The translations under genes were made by a program, and so were the position numbers. DNA of 64,000 nucleotides, from assembly GCF_041260155.1 (NCBI RefSeq), contig NW_027248277.1, forward strand, positions 9,595,675 to 9,659,674. The letters run 5' to 3'. The stretch comes from Ptychodera flava (taxonomy: Eukaryota > Hemichordata > Enteropneusta > Ptychoderidae). The notes under the pieces were generated by a model. The model made no database searches. It was given only the letters and a program-made list of their open reading frames with translations, and had not been told where the DNA came from. Below are positions 26,401 to 39,929 of this stretch, piece by piece (within the stretch, counting starts at the first letter, position 1; every line of letters starts with the position of its first letter).

Positions 26401-29400
26401 TTGAACTCACGACAGATGTAAAGTCATAACCCCTTATGTCACAAAAGTGAGCATTTTAAGTGATCATTATTCCTGTGGAAATTTCTTTTGAGAATGACCA
26501 TACTTCTGAAATCTACTTTCTGTTGGCATGTCTGTTAATCTACAAACCTCTACGAAGTTGGGTCCTATTCCAAATATTGCGCATGCGTCCACTTTAGATC
26601 AGAATAAAGTGAACACACGCAGATATGACCAGTGCCAAAATTGATGGAGATAAAACAGAAAAATTGAAACATCTCACATTATTCAATTCAAGCTATTTTT
26701 ATATCTGTCAGCAAATAAATGCAAATACTTCGTTGGGCATTGCGATCGGCGTCATAATTCCAAAGTATCTATGATTATAGAAAGGCAGCCTTACCTGCTG
26801 ATCTGAAAGAATATTTTATCCGTTGTGTGTGGTAATATCAACAGCAGTAATATGATAAATGCACAGATATGAAAAGGAGGTAACTTGATCCCATGGGTTC
26901 TTTTTTAGGTCAAAAAACCGTATTCGTTTACGTTGCTCAAGTATCTCTCTAACTGCCAGTTGGCAAATTGACGATAGAAAGAGGTCAGTAGGCCACTTCA
27001 TGAGAGCAAACATGACTTGGAGCTACAAGTGTTTGAAACCTAACGCACTGGACTTCCCCTGCGATGCACATGGTACACTCTACGCACAGGCGTATTCAAT
27101 GGCGCGGACGAATCGACATGTAAGAAAAAGGGAGTGTGTGATGAACTTGGTTAATTTGAAGTCTTGTGTTAGCTCCGGAACCCCGAATGTCAATGTGTCG
27201 GATCGACCTACAGAACTTTATTTTATCACGTGTACAATTTTTCGGATAACTTTATTAGTGTATAGATGGCTTTGGTAGTAGATAGCCTTTAGTAAGCTGA
27301 ATTACAGTGTTGTTTTCATAAGCTTTTTAACAAAATCTGCAACTTGGTGCTGACAATGAGAAATCAAATTAATAAAGTCAATCCTTTGCCGTCTCTTGTT
27401 TAACACCTTTAAATACACAAAACTCGATCTCAGTGATGAACAGTTGCTCTTTGCTTCGGATAATGTGAAAATCGACCACTCCAATATCTAGGCGTGTTCA
27501 AGATTTATTGCTCTGCACTCATCTATGCCGGCATTTAAACGAACACGGTGTGGATAGTATGTCCGATGACAAGAATGGAGAAAAATTAAGTAATTTAAAT
27601 GTTAAACATGACTACGCATGCTTTATACCGTTTTACTATCTAACATAGTCTTTCAAAATTCTTACGTACTGTCACTGCTCAAATGAATTTTGCCGCACTA
27701 ATTGATCACACTTTTGTGCATGTACATTTACGATGACGTCGTGCTGAAAAATTTAATCAGTTCTAAATGTGTAGTGTGTTGACTTCTGTGGGTAAGCATA
27801 GAGTCTTTGATTTAGTGCGCAAACCATGGAAAATTAACATATTAGAGGACAGATATTATCCCTGCGTCTGGCAGACAGGATGGTAAATTAGGTACGGTGG
27901 AGTACCGAAGGCCACTTCACAAGATGAACTATAAAGTTGAGTAGACTACAACAAGTGCAATTTAACCTTGAGAGCTCTCGTCTTTGATACGCACGTGCCC
28001 ACCCTACAATGCACACGGCCTTCTATTTGGTATGGTCCCGATAACGTACCTTTCAATCGGGTGGACGAATCCATATTAAGTGTAATAGGGTGGATTTTGG
28101 AAGCTGTAAGAACTTGTAGCCAATCAGTGATCTCGATCCTCTACACACAAAATATTAATTCGCTGATAGCAACAATAATTTGATAGTCTCTTAGAATACG
28201 TAAAACTTAAAGCTATGAAATTTCCAAAAAAAACTTTCTATAACTTATATACCTGCTGAAATCCATAGTTTTACATGCATTAAAAGAACGATTGTTCCAC
28301 TGTTTTGTATTTAATGTCGCCTATGGAAACTGTCCCCATAATCAAGTTTTGGCCTGTCTCTGTATTTTAACCATAATGTAGTAATTTCCACCAGGTCTGG
28401 AGAGCGTTGGCAATAAAATTCTTCGGCACTAGAAGTGTTTGACCCAAGGGTCAGTTTCGCTGGTATGTTTACGCAGCTGCTAAACTCTACCCACAGCGCA
28501 ATAAATATTCCAATGTTCTGTTTAATAGATAACATTCTTCGATTTAGAGTTGACTTAGCTCATTTATAATCCTGGCAGAGCTTAGCTATATGGTAAGCGG
28601 AAACAGCCGAAAATCTATCGAGAAAAGACAAACGAGTGACTTTTCTGAAGGCTTAGTTCGAAAAAATATAGCATTTTAAACTGGGCAGGAAAGAAGGATG
28701 TTTGTGTGCCGACTACCTCAATATTTCATATGACAGATATCGCTAGGAGCAAATATGCAAAAAAAAATGACAAGTAAACGCTTATGTCACCAAACTTGAA
28801 TCTTTTGCTGAGCTGAAATATACAGTCTTTCGCTTCTCCCTCATATTTGATTCTACGTAATATCGTCAGTTAATTATTAACTCATCTTCTAGACGGGCTT
28901 GTGTGGCATTCAGTGAAGGTCTGTCTGTAGATTATAATGTGAATGTTTTGCCATCTTCGCGCTGATCGAGCGTCCGCCTGCCCTATCAACTTCTCCCGTC
29001 TTTTACTCAGCGTTCAACTCAACCTGGGTGATTTAAACTAGAAATGTATAAATCGAAACATTAACAAATAAGGATATAACGTTATCTACAAATATTAATA
29101 TAAATATACTGGTGATATGCGAGATCGGGATTCGAACACAGTTTCAGGCGAAAATGGCTTCGCACGCCTGTGTTTCGTCTGGCAGGCAAACTACCAACTT
29201 GTTTGTTTGAATTATGTCAGAGTGTATTTGCTGATCGATACCTGCCTGAGAAGGGCTATAAATGAATATTTATTATTCACTGAATTGTAGACGTAATAAA
29301 TATCTACACCTAGCATGTGATGTTATGCGCGTGGTATTGCCAGCGATGTGCGATGAAAAAAAATCTACCAAGCTTTGAGGTTGCTCCGCTCATGCAAATG

Positions 29401-31460
29401 CCGCGAGAATTTATCTGTGATTGCTTTGTCTCCGTGAATTTGTGCTACAAAAATGATTGGGATGTTCAAAAAATTTTTAATTAAACCTTTTAATTAAATG
29501 TAGTTGTTTCCTATTTGCACAACGATTGTATTTAGTAATTGTTTTTCACCGTACATTTGAGAAATGTTTGGAGATATACAGCGGCAATGTACCAGCTGAA
29601 CTGCTTACCTCACCGAATTTATGGATATGGTATTTCCTTTAAAGGTGTCACTAAGTGATTTTACTATTTACTCATTGAACTTAATTAAGTTTTTAAAAAC
29701 TTTCTCTTATAGCGAAATTGCTTTCTGTAAAAATTCCTTCAAAATGACCGCAGAAAAACAGCTGATAAGCCACTATAAGTCAGTCGTTCAGTAGTGCCTA
29801 TATAGTAACTCAATGCATAATTTACCTTCAAATATTTGACATGATTTCAAACTGTATTTGTTCGAAGTCGTCTGCACAAAAGTGTCGGCAAGCCTTTTTT
29901 CGGCTGGAATGTCCGGCAGGGGCTTTAAGATTTCGTGACCACTGTCACGCACGGAGGATTGCCGGTGACAAATTTGTATGCTTGTATGACTGGATCTAGA
30001 TTATCAAAACTTTTCCTTATCAAAGTTAATACTTGTTGACGGCGTCTTTTATTGCACGACTTAATTCAAATTTTGCCGCAGTAAATGCGACTATGAGGAC
30101 CTTGAGTACATACCGCCAGGCGAAGTCGAGTCTACGTTGAAATCTACATTGACAATTGTTGTAAAACAGTAGCGTTCTTGACTAAAAATCTTAAAACACA
30201 CTCAGAAAAAGGAAAGCGCTGTATTTTGCTACAGAAACTTAAACTGAGTTCGTCCTGTTTTAACTTCACTCGTGAATTTTGAAACAAGAGCTCGATCGAC
30301 ACAGGGTACGGGCAGGTATAGATTTTAAACAATTCCCTTTGTCCCTATCAGTGAACCGCCTTCTTGTCTTCCCAGTTTCTGTCTACCAGTCTGCCTGTAT
30401 CTTGCCCTCTGTCATATTTCACCGTCGCTCACTTCAATGTCCTCTAGGCAGCAGTTTCTGATAATGCAAGTGCTCCCGTGATTCGTTCAACGTTGGTCAA
30501 TGACCGTTAAGAGCGATGCTCTCTCGCACTCTGTCACATTTATAAACCATTCTAGTGTCAAGCTCTCCCCTACCCTCTTTCTTCTGGCCCTAAACATTGT
30601 TCCTTCCCCTTCGTGTTTCCCCCTCCCTGTCTCGGCACTTTTCGGTCTCTCTGTACGCTCGCCCGCCCGTCCATCCCTCAGTAAGTCTGTCTTTCTGTCC
30701 ATCGGTGTCTGTCTATGTTTGTCTGTCTGTACACGTGTTTACCGGTCATTACATTAAATTTTCTCTGCCACGCCCAGTTTTTGCCAACTCGAATTTGTCT
30801 TTTGCTGGATATCTTGTTTTGCTGTCGTTGTTTTCTGTTGTCTTTCCTCTCAGTTGTCTTGCAAGCAAGAAGCGACTTTTCAAGTTCAATAAAATATTTT
30901 GAATTGAAAGTCTATGCTTTCTCGGCAGACTGAGAAATCGTGACGCTCGGCACGTCGCACATTCCTAGCTAATCCGCCCGTACTGGTCACTCTCCAGGAA
31001 TTGCAGGGGGTTGCTAATGTAAACAATCGGCGTGTTTACTCAAAATGGGGGATAATCTGTGTAATAAATCCGATCAGTGATTCATAACACATCAATAAAT
31101 TTAAAAGTCGATATGAGTTGAAAAACATCCAACACGTCACTTCAGCTTTGCCGCCCACTTAAATCTTATCGGTTCTAGTATCAACTCAAAAAATCGCCCA
31201 GAAAGCAGTGTGTGTTTGACATGAGGCAAATTTCATTAATATTTTCGCTCAAATATTAAAGAATTTCTTTTACAACCGAGGGAATCAGATCCAAGTCTGT
31301 CTATCTCTAATTCAGAGAGTGTGTTAGGAGCTCTGCCGCCCCTCTTTCTGTCTACTCTGTTGCCGGTCTATCTGGGTAGGGGTAATTCTGTACTGTTCCG
31401 AGCAACGTTGTAATATAAATCGCGTTTTCGCGAAGCATTATTCCGGCGTCTTATCGATAC

Positions 31461-31986
31461 GGAGCTTTGTGTCGCCTGTCAAAGTTACATACAACGGCGT
31501 TTCAAATAACATTGCGCTGTACTGCAACGAGGAAATGTTGTTTCTTCCCTTTTCATTGTTAATGAGTAATTAACTTAATATCATCCTGTCTTCATAACAA
31601 TTTTACAATGCAATAACTTTTTTATGGAAATATACGCATCTGTATCTTGTCAACTGGTTGTTCAATATTATTTTTAATTTTCGAAGTTGCCAATTCCTTA
31701 ACAAAATCCTGAGAAAACAGAGACTGTAAAATATAAGCCGAGGTTCCTATGATGCAACGTCTACAAAATATGCAAATGAAAAAGCAGTATAATCCGTTTT
31801 CTCTTAGCTCGTTTGCCGACCGGCGATTTTCACTCCGGTTCTGTTTGTGTAATATCATAGGAGCAATAAATTTCACCCCGTTGAGGCATGTCCTTATAAC
31901 AGGTAGCGTCCGATCAGGCCGTGTCAAGAGCCAGATACCAGATTCTAAAAGCGAAATTCCTAAAATTGTAAAATCGTCGATTGTAA

Positions 31987-32052
<66 letters not shown>

Positions 32053-32430
32053 CTATAGTTAAAAGAGAAAGGAAAAACTGCAACTTGTGGCTTGTCTTTC
32101 CTTGCTAGAGATGGACCAGAAGTTGTTATAATTGTGTTTTTTTCAGGTATATTTGCTTTTTGGAATCGCAGCAAGGCTTTTTTCTATACCAATGTGGAAG
32201 AAAATGTGCAAATTTTGGCTACAAAGGTCCAAGGGGCCTACATGTACAATTATAGTGGTTAAACAAATCATGCCATAAATTTATCCATATTTTATTGATA
32301 GGGTGTTACTCCCACCCTTTCCTCTCTGTTAGTTATAAACATCTTATTAAAGGAATAATGGTTGAAGTCGTGGATGCCTTCCCATGAGCCTCGTAGTAGT
32401 ATCTCAGATTGTTTGTCGAAGAAGATATGC
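31461..32430. repeat. Tandem duplication, unit 1
   Basis: This ~970-base unit starts GAGCTTTGTGTCGCCTGTCAAAG, contains a (GA)n tract at 31991-32050, and ends near TCAGATTGTTTGTCGAAG. Unit 2 repeats the same order directly after it. Confidence 0.65.
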
Positions 32431-32972
32431 AGAGCTTTGTGTCGCCTGTCAAAGTCATGTTAAAAACGAGGTTTCGGATCAGATTCCGCTGTTATGCCAT
32501 GAGGAAATGTAGTTTCTGCCCTTATCATGCTTAAACGATTAATTAAATAAAATAACACATCTCTGTCTTCGGAACAATTTTGTGATGCAATAACTTTTTA
32601 TGTGAAACTTTTGCATCTGTATCTTGTCCACTGGTTTTTCATTATTGTTGTTAAAATTTTTCAAAATTGCCGATTCGTAAAAAAATTACCGAGAAACAGG
32701 AATTGTAAAGGATTAGCCGAGGTTTCTATGATGCAACGTCTACAAATATGCAAATTCGATGGCAGCTTAATCCGTTTTCTCTCAGCTCATTTGCCGACCG
32801 GCGATTTTCTCTCTCCACTTCTGTTTGTGTATTATCTTAAGGGCAATAATTTTCCCCTTTGAGGCATGTTCTTACAACAGGTAGCGTCCGATAAGGTGTG
32901 TCAGGAGCCAGATACCAGAATCTAAAAGCGAAATTCCTAAAATTGTAAAATCGTCAATTGTAAACGAGAGAG

Positions 32973-33035
<63 letters not shown>

Positions 33036-33498
33036 ACTCAAAACGCGATACAGAATAAATTCACACTAAACGAGTCGCCTGTATTATAGAATAATACACG
33101 TGAATTCAGAAAAGTCCACACTGGTTTCCATGCGGTGAGATAGATGGGTTTGGTGACCAGCGCCTGTAGTTAAAAAACCTAACGTTCGGTTTGTTTTTCC
33201 TGGCTATAAATATAGCAACAGTGTTTAATTTCTTTTGGTGTATATTTGATTAACAAACCGCATAAAAGACTTTTTCTATGACAGCATGTACAAAGTCTGG
33301 CTTAAAAGGTCCAAGGGGCTTATATGTACGATTATAGCGGTTAAACAAAGCATGACATAAATTTATCCATTTTTTTTTGCTTGGGCGTTACTCCTACTAT
33401 ATCCCCCAGTGAGTTATGAACATCTTATTAAAGGCATAATGTTTGAAGTCATGTATGCCTTCCCATGAGGCTTGTAGTAGTACCTCTGATTGTTTGTG

Positions 33499-33500
<2 letters not shown>
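32431..33500. repeat. Tandem duplication, unit 2
   Basis: Diverged direct copy of 31461-32430 with the (GA)n tract at 32966-33034. It ends at a third (GA)n tract (33499-33576) where unit 1 has only a single GTCGAAG. Confidence 0.65.
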
Positions 33501-33567
<67 letters not shown>

Positions 33568-33576
33568 AGAGAGAGG
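33499..33576. repeat. (GA)n microsatellite
   Basis: Interrupted GA run at the end of tandem unit 2, about 35 bases before the hairpin element. Confidence 0.95.
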
Positions 33577-33611
33577 AAGTGCTTTCCTTTTCAAATGATG
33601 TGATTTTCATT

Positions 33612-34695
33612 TTAGCTCACGTGTTTACACACGTGAGCTAAAGTAATAGCGATGTCTGTCTGTCTATCTGTGCGTGTGTGTCTGTATCTGTCTCTTTTCT
33701 GTTCTGTCTGTCTATCTGTTGTCTGTCTGTTATTACACGATAACTCACGAACGTCTGGACGGAAACAAGACATATGCTCATAGCAAGAACTGATTACATT
33801 TTGGTTAGTGTGGCTTGCATATTAATGAAGTTATGAAACATCATTTTTCATATAATGGTTACCTATGGAGACAGTGATGACAGTGTCGATATATATAAAG
33901 AAATACTGCACAAAATTACATGAACTTTTCACTGTTATCTATCTCAGAACATTATGGCGATACTGTGAGTGTTATGTCAATTGTCTGTTCAGTTGCATAT
34001 TTAATAAACTTTTGTTAGTGATTAAGTTCGAAATTCCTACACCAAATTTTATGATATTTGCTACAAATATTGATCCGATAGATAACTAATTGTACTGAGA
34101 AGCATCGTGTAAAGTTAATAAATAGCTCATTTGCATATTTAACGAAGTTTTTTATCAGTCATATAACTTCAAAATAATTGTACCAAATTTATGAAATCCG
34201 CTGCAGATACTGATCAGACAGATAACTGACTGTGTTGAGAAGTATTAAGTAGTCTGAAGTAAATTAAAGGTTCATTGCATATTTAATGAACTTTGTAATT
34301 AGTTGATATAACTCTGAAATTATGGCACTCAATTAGTGAAACCTGCTACAGATATTGATCTTATAAATATCTAATTGTGACGTGAAGCACTGCACAGTGT
34401 CAAGTGAATTTAGGATTCATTTGCATATGAAATGAACTTTGTAATCAGTGATATAATTCTGAAATTACAGCATTAAATGTGATAAAACGTGCTACAGATG
34501 TTGATCTGATAAATATCTATTGTCCCATGAAGCGTAATAAACTGTTTATTTGCATATTAAATGAAGTTTTGTAATTGGTGATTTAACTCAGAGAGTACTG
34601 TGAGAAAGTTGGTGAAACCTGCTACATATAATGATCAGACAGATAGCTGATTGTTCTGTGAAGGGTACCAATATGTAATGAACCTGTTGTAGACC
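33612..34695 (+). mobile_element. Hairpin-plus-minisatellite element, copy 1
   Basis: It opens with a perfect 12-bp-stem hairpin (33612-33641, TTAGCTCACGTG and its complement around a 6-base loop). A (TCTG)-rich run and an ACACGATAACTCACGAACG stretch follow, then about five degenerate ~140-bp repeats, each with ATTTGCATAT. The same order occurs reversed at 56190-57255. It carries no coding capacity. The end hairpin plus internal repeats resemble Helitron-like non-autonomous elements, which is inference. Confidence 0.55.
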
Positions 34696-34949
34696 ACGTG
34701 AGCACATTCAATTCACATCTGTTGTCCTTTATTCTACTTTGATGAAATATCCATCCAACATAAGCTAAGTGTGCTCTTGCTGTGTGAAAGATGAAATAAA
34801 TTAATTTTTAACTTCCAACTGATATACATATTACTGTCCGACCTAAAAACAAGTGATAAATATAGGTAATTATGCTCAAATATAGACAAACGTATTTTGA
34901 TCTATTCATCATTTTTTGACCCAACCCTCCATTAACTAACAATTTTGAT

Positions 34950-35080
34950 AAGTAGTAGAGGGAAGGCTGGGTTTGGAACACTTTTATTGAGTAAGCCTTA
35001 ATTTTAAATATTAAGCCACTCAATACCGTTTGGGAGTAGAGGGAGGGTGCACAGACCCTCCCCTACCCCCAAGCCCTTGT
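34950..35080 (+). repeat. Left terminal inverted repeat of the Polinton-like element
   Basis: It begins AAGTAGTAGAGGGAAGG and matches the reverse complement of the right end (AAGTAGCATAGGGAAGG), with similarity continuing for about 130 bases to the AAGCCCTTG motif. Confidence 0.65.
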
Positions 35081-37050
35081 GGCGCTGAGCAGCAGCAGGG
35101 AGGGCAAGTTGGCTTTCTCAAACCGAGCGTCAAACTTTTTAGCAACTAATGATCCCACCCCTGTATTTTCAAAGTTCAATATGTCAAGTAAAGTCTCCCT
35201 GCATCATTTCCGGCGACCTGTGTCTTCGTTTTTACTCGAGTTTCAAAGAATAAAGTCTTACCTGAGGTTTCCATTTAGGGGTAAAACTGACCATTTTTAT
35301 GCCCGCAAATACCGCTCCCAGCACCTGTTCCCATGTGGAGAGCCACAGGGACAGCCCACTACCCTCACTGGCTCGGGCTTTCCTTTTGCAGCCTTCCCCA
35401 CGGAGGCCTCCCCACAAACAGGCCTGCAAAGCTCTGCTTGCCAGGTGTGGCTGATGATGTAGATGTCGAAGATCAGCGAGGTGTCTTTGATGTGGTCGAA
35501 GGGGATTTATATCTCACGGCTATCGTAGCTCTCAAGGATGATGGCCATCGAAAGGGGGCAAAAGGATTCCAGGAACTAGCATAGACAGAGATGGCCTCGC
35601 TAGAGGGAATTCTTGCAGTGGAGGTCGCTGAACCCCCCAGCAGTGAAGACCATGGAAACACTGGCAGTAGAACCTGCTGATACGCAAAGATGTAGAAGAG
35701 TACACTTCCAAAAGAGAGAAGAGCCCTGGTCGAGTGGAATGGAGAAGAAGTTAGCTGAGATCAGCTGGCAGAAAAGGCAAGAGAAAATGGCCCACAGGGC
35801 CGGCGAAGCTCTTCAGGAGAGGGTCCTGAGGCACTGGAGGCCGCATGCTCTCAGACTTGGTGCAATGATTAGGGGTGGCTCGGGTCACTTTGACAGCCCT
35901 AGGCTTGTACTACACAAAATGCAAGCATGATTGTCCTCCAGCCTGTCTTCTAGCTGTGGCACAAGCATGGGGCTGCTCCTGCTCTGCGGCATTTTCTTTA
36001 CAAAATGGAATAATTTTTGCACCGCTGATATGCCTGTGAGGCGTTAAGGGAAATTCTATCCTTCAAAGTTATATTTACATATTTATGGTGTGATGGACAG
36101 CAAGACCCTTGTCACCATTTTGCATGATGGGGCTTTCGTGGTAGGCTGACCGTATATGCTCGATGGGCATGGAAAAAATACTGAAAATAGAGATTGGCAA
36201 CCCTGGAAAACCTACCTTGAACAGAGTTCTCAAGTCTGGGGGAGCCAGGACAGCAACTATTGCGATGAATGACTTGCTTGAGCAGAAAGACATTCCTAAA
36301 GACCCAACTCTTTCAGTGCAAAGCATGGCAGCAGCAATTAGGAAGACGTTTCAGAGCGATTCTCAATGTGACCGCCTTCACCGGTGGCAACTTATTTGCC
36401 CAGGAAACTGGCTGATCAGGGGAAACAATTCCACTTTGAAGCAGAGAGAGAAAGGCATGATAGGGTGTTTGGGAAATTCAATTGAGACAGAGAGGCGTAT
36501 ATAGAGCAAAATCGGCGGATCAAATACTGGAAAAGACAGACAGTCAGCGAAGAACATGAAACCGAGAGAGAGAGATGATGGCTGTGACAGATGAGGACTC
36601 TCATCTCTTTTTACAAGAGATGGGAGAGGGGTGCAACCCTTCTTATAGCTGATGAGCCCAAATATCATAAGTACCACACGAAAAAGCGCCAGACAGAGAA
36701 AGTGGAAATTTATCTATGTCACGACAGGCCTTTTAGACAGCCCTGTTGTGTTTCTTCTTTCAATGGGAAAAGTCACTTGCTGGTGGCGGGCTTGCTGTCT
36801 TTGAAGACATTTGCGGTGACTTGTTGTATTTGGAAAGTCTGTCTTCAGGTCACTTGCTTCTGACTTGCCACCAACTTGCAGCTGCACTTGCTGTATTTCT
36901 CTATGTCTTTCAAGATCAAGACACTTGCAGTCAGTTGTGTGAGGTGACGGTAGCAGCCTGGCTGTTAAACGAAAATTTAAATAGGCAAAGTCCACTCATC
37001 TTCCACCTCCTGCTCCTCGGGGTCTGACCCACCTTTTCGGGGCAAACCAC
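35080..37050. other. Polinton-like element interior without an identifiable gene
   Basis: Plus-strand open frames at 35613-35930 (Arg/Glu-rich, with a KLAEISWQKRQEKM stretch) and 36163-36504 (KPTLNRVLKSGGARTATIAM) look protein-like but match no family I recognise. They may be remnants of other element genes. No capsid, protease, ATPase or integrase motif was found. Confidence 0.3.
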
Positions 37051-38970
37051 TTTGACATCATTCTCATGGCCATGGATAAGGGTGTCCAACCCATTTTTGG
37101 TGGTCCAGCTCGTGCTGTCAAAGAGGAGAGACCTTCTTTAGGTGCTGCCCAAAGATGCAATGGCCGATGACGCACGTCCATGCCTTGGAAAAGGTCCTCC
37201 CGTCAAAGAGGGCTTCTTTGAACTGCTCATGGCAGTTGAACCACACCAGCACTATTTTTCACACCCTTGGCCTTCTTAATGATCTTCATCTCGCACTGCA
37301 CCTTCTGGTTCTCTTGGCTACGGAGGAAGTGCTCTTGTGGGTAGTTTTGACGGTGTCATAGAGAGCCTGGCACCTGACCATTTCTTGGTAGATTTCCTCT
37401 GTCTGGACCTCAACGAGGAGGGACTTAGTGTTCGTGTAGAGATGGTGGCAGAGCTCTGAGTAGTAATAGCCTTCAGGTCAGTTCATCCAAAGTCTCTTAT
37501 CCATAACCACCATACGCTCGTGCAGCTTGACAGGGTGCTCGAGGTCCACCTTGAGGAAGTAGCCTTCGGGTCCGCCCATTAGGTAGGTTGCAATCATACA
37601 TTCACTGTCATCCATCCATTGGAAGTCTCCTGTAGGCAGTGACTGATCATCGCCCAGCCGTAGAGGTTGTTGGCGTCTAGCTAGAGGTTGTTGCTGTTCG
37701 GCAGGGTTGTAGCCCTCCATCATTGGGTGGTCGGCCTACATGTATCTTTTTGCACCATGGAAATGCCTCCTCAGAGGCCTTTCTCGACTGAAATGGTTGT
37801 AGTCAGTGAGCAGATCTAGCATGATACCTGTTTTTTAAGCAGCATGTCCCCGGAGAGACTGGAGCTGAATGATGTAGTAGTTGGGCCAGTCAAGGCCATA
37901 CTGTTGCAGACTTGTCTTCCTGAAGCTGGCGAACACATCTGCCAGTAGGAGGATGTCTTTGCGGTCATACAGGTCCATGGTAGCCCCCAGGGTGAAGCAG
38001 CAGCAGAAGATCTCCCAGACTTCTATCGTGAGGGCATGGTCACTTTCTTCCATGCCTGATTCTGAAAGCTTGTTCCAGAAGGCCTCCTTTGGTGTAAGCT
38101 GGGGCTCAGCAAAGCACTCCCTGCCATCCTTGTCCTCATAGGGCCTGCCACTCTTTGCAGGCTCATATTCCGCTGTAATGTGGAGGTGGAAGCCCTCGGG
38201 TGGATTGGCCGCCACTGTTTTGTCTAGGGAGGTCAACAGAAACTCGGCGCTATTGATGAAGCAAAGCTACACAAGGGAAGAGGAGATGTATTTTTCTGTG
38301 TTACTAGAGATGCAGGTGAACTTGCCTTCTAGTTTCGAGGTAGCCTGTATTAGGAGATGTGAATCTGAGCCCTTCAGGCTGAGGCATATGACAGGTATGG
38401 TCTTGGTTTTTGGGCTAATACGCAGAGCTAGGTTGCAAGTGTTTTGGTTCCTGCCAGGGTACTGCCCCGTGATGTGACAGTTATTTCGGACAAAGTCTCT
38501 GTCGAGGGGCTTCTGGCATATGTGGCAGGTTGTGGTAGATCAGTCCTTTGGGGCCATCCGCAGGGCTTCGAGGGCAGCCAGGAATGCTGTGATCCTGTGC
38601 TCCTCTTCTTGGACAGCTCTGAGGAAATGCTCTTTCAAGTTGAGCCATCTGTACTCAACAGAGCTCGTTGAAGTGCACGACCACGTAGCAATAGCTACAT
38701 GGCTTGTGATGCGGGATTGTCTTGGTGTTACTAGCTATGGGATTTAACTCGGGGCCCTCAATCTTAGTGATCAGGGCCTCGAAGTCGGCACAGATATCAA
38801 AGGGGTGGAGAGCTGCTTCTGGTGGTTTCTTGAAGGCAAGCTTGTTTTTGCTCTCTTCTGGGATCTCGGCCTCACAGCCGTCTTCCCGATCCCCTGGCAC
38901 CCAGACTCATGGGTCTCCGACAGGCCCTCATGGAGGCAGCATACGCGGAAGTTTTGCACCTGTCCATCTA
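37050..38970 (-). pseudogene. Broken family-B (protein-primed type) DNA polymerase
   Basis: Fragments read N- to C-terminal down the minus strand in different frames. An exonuclease-type ADFEAL motif lies near 38800-38780. A CHICQKPL..CHITG Cys/His stretch lies near 38530-38470. A YDRKDILLLADVF segment lies near 37980-37930. The palm motif DANNLYGWAM is at 37677-37648. SLPTGDFQWM follows in another frame near 37640-37610, and GYFLKVDLEHPVKLHE near 37570-37520. The second catalytic motif, usually YxDTDS, reads YTNTKSL here (near 37430), so the catalytic Asp is gone. A KKAKGVK-like C-terminal stretch follows near 37280. Several frameshifts and stops make the gene inactive. The family replicates Polintons and related mobile or viral DNA by protein priming. 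Confidence 0.7.
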
Positions 38971-39532
38971 CCAGCTCCGTGGGTAGTTCTTAACCACATG
39001 ATGTGAGTGGTGGAAGTCAAGACCATCTCCATTAATCATCTCTTCATCGAAGAGAGATCGCGGAGTAATGGGCTGTGGGAGGGCCAACCTGATGAGTGAG
39101 TAGCCTCTAAATGGTTGTTCAATACCTGCTTAGCAGTTCTCTCTAAAATAATCCATTAGTTGCAGTTTTCTCTAAAGATTTCCCAATTGCCTCCACAAAT
39201 CAACAGGGTGTATTCCTTTCCAAATACCCTTTGTTTCTTCCAACATCACTCTGCTGTGCCATACTTTAGACACCTCACTTTTGTAACCAAAACCGCACAG
39301 AGAGGTAAATGTTTGTCACCTGATTACCACACACATAGCAAGGCTTTGTCCACATTTCTTGCCTGAGTTGTTTGAACGAAATTTACAAAACTGTGCCATG
39401 CATTCTTAGCCGGCCGCAGAGTTCTGTATAGCTCCATTTAAGCCACCGGCAGGTGCCTTTTCCTTTCCTAAGAGCTGTACTTTTGGTGACCCATTATCCG
39501 CCGGATGTTTAATTGGAAAGAGCAGACTGCTC

Positions 39533-39665
39533 TGCAAGGGCTTGGGGTAAGGGAGGGTCTGGACCCTCCTCTACTTACGATCCCACATGGCATTGAATGG
39601 CTTAATATTCAAAATTGAGACTTCTTAATGAAAGTGTTCCAGACCCATCCTTCCCTATGCTACTT
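39533..39665 (-). repeat. Right terminal inverted repeat of the Polinton-like element
   Basis: Reverse-complement partner of 34950-35080. Similarity stops sharply at CTACTT, the outer end. Confidence 0.65.
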
Positions 39666-39797
39666 GGCAGGTAGATCACTAACTATAACATTTAAGTCTA
39701 TACTTCTCCCCTCACTCCTTCTCCATCGTGAATGTTTGTTCCCCTCGTCCTCTCTCTCTAGCCCTCCCTTACCCTCTCGCCTGCCCCCGCTGTCCTG

Positions 39798-39929
<132 letters not shown>

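Larger units (their letters stand above)
19400..31450. other. Gene-poor, repeat-derived stretch
   Basis: Contains diverged dispersed repeats, one (GA)n tract, the 20.3-kb hairpin and short frames only. I found no frame with domain motifs or paired splice sites. Confidence 0.45.
34950..39665. mobile_element. Polinton/Maverick-like DNA element, internally deleted, with terminal inverted repeats
   Basis: Ends at 34950-~35080 and ~39533-39665 are inverted copies of each other. Both start AAGTAG and share a GGGAAGG stretch, an AGGCTTACT/ATATTAAGCCA-type stretch, an AGACCCTCCC motif and an AAGCCCTTG motif. The interior has a higher GC content than the flanks and contains a decayed family-B DNA polymerase on the minus strand. 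Full Polintons are usually 15-20 kb and carry integrase, ATPase, protease and capsid genes; none of these is recognisable here, so this is a deleted relic. No clear 6-bp target duplication is seen at these ends. Confidence 0.6.

Noticed and set aside
30500..30933. Overlapping Ser/Leu/Pro/Val-rich frames
   Set aside because: They read through a pyrimidine-rich TCTG/CCTC stretch and show no domain features.
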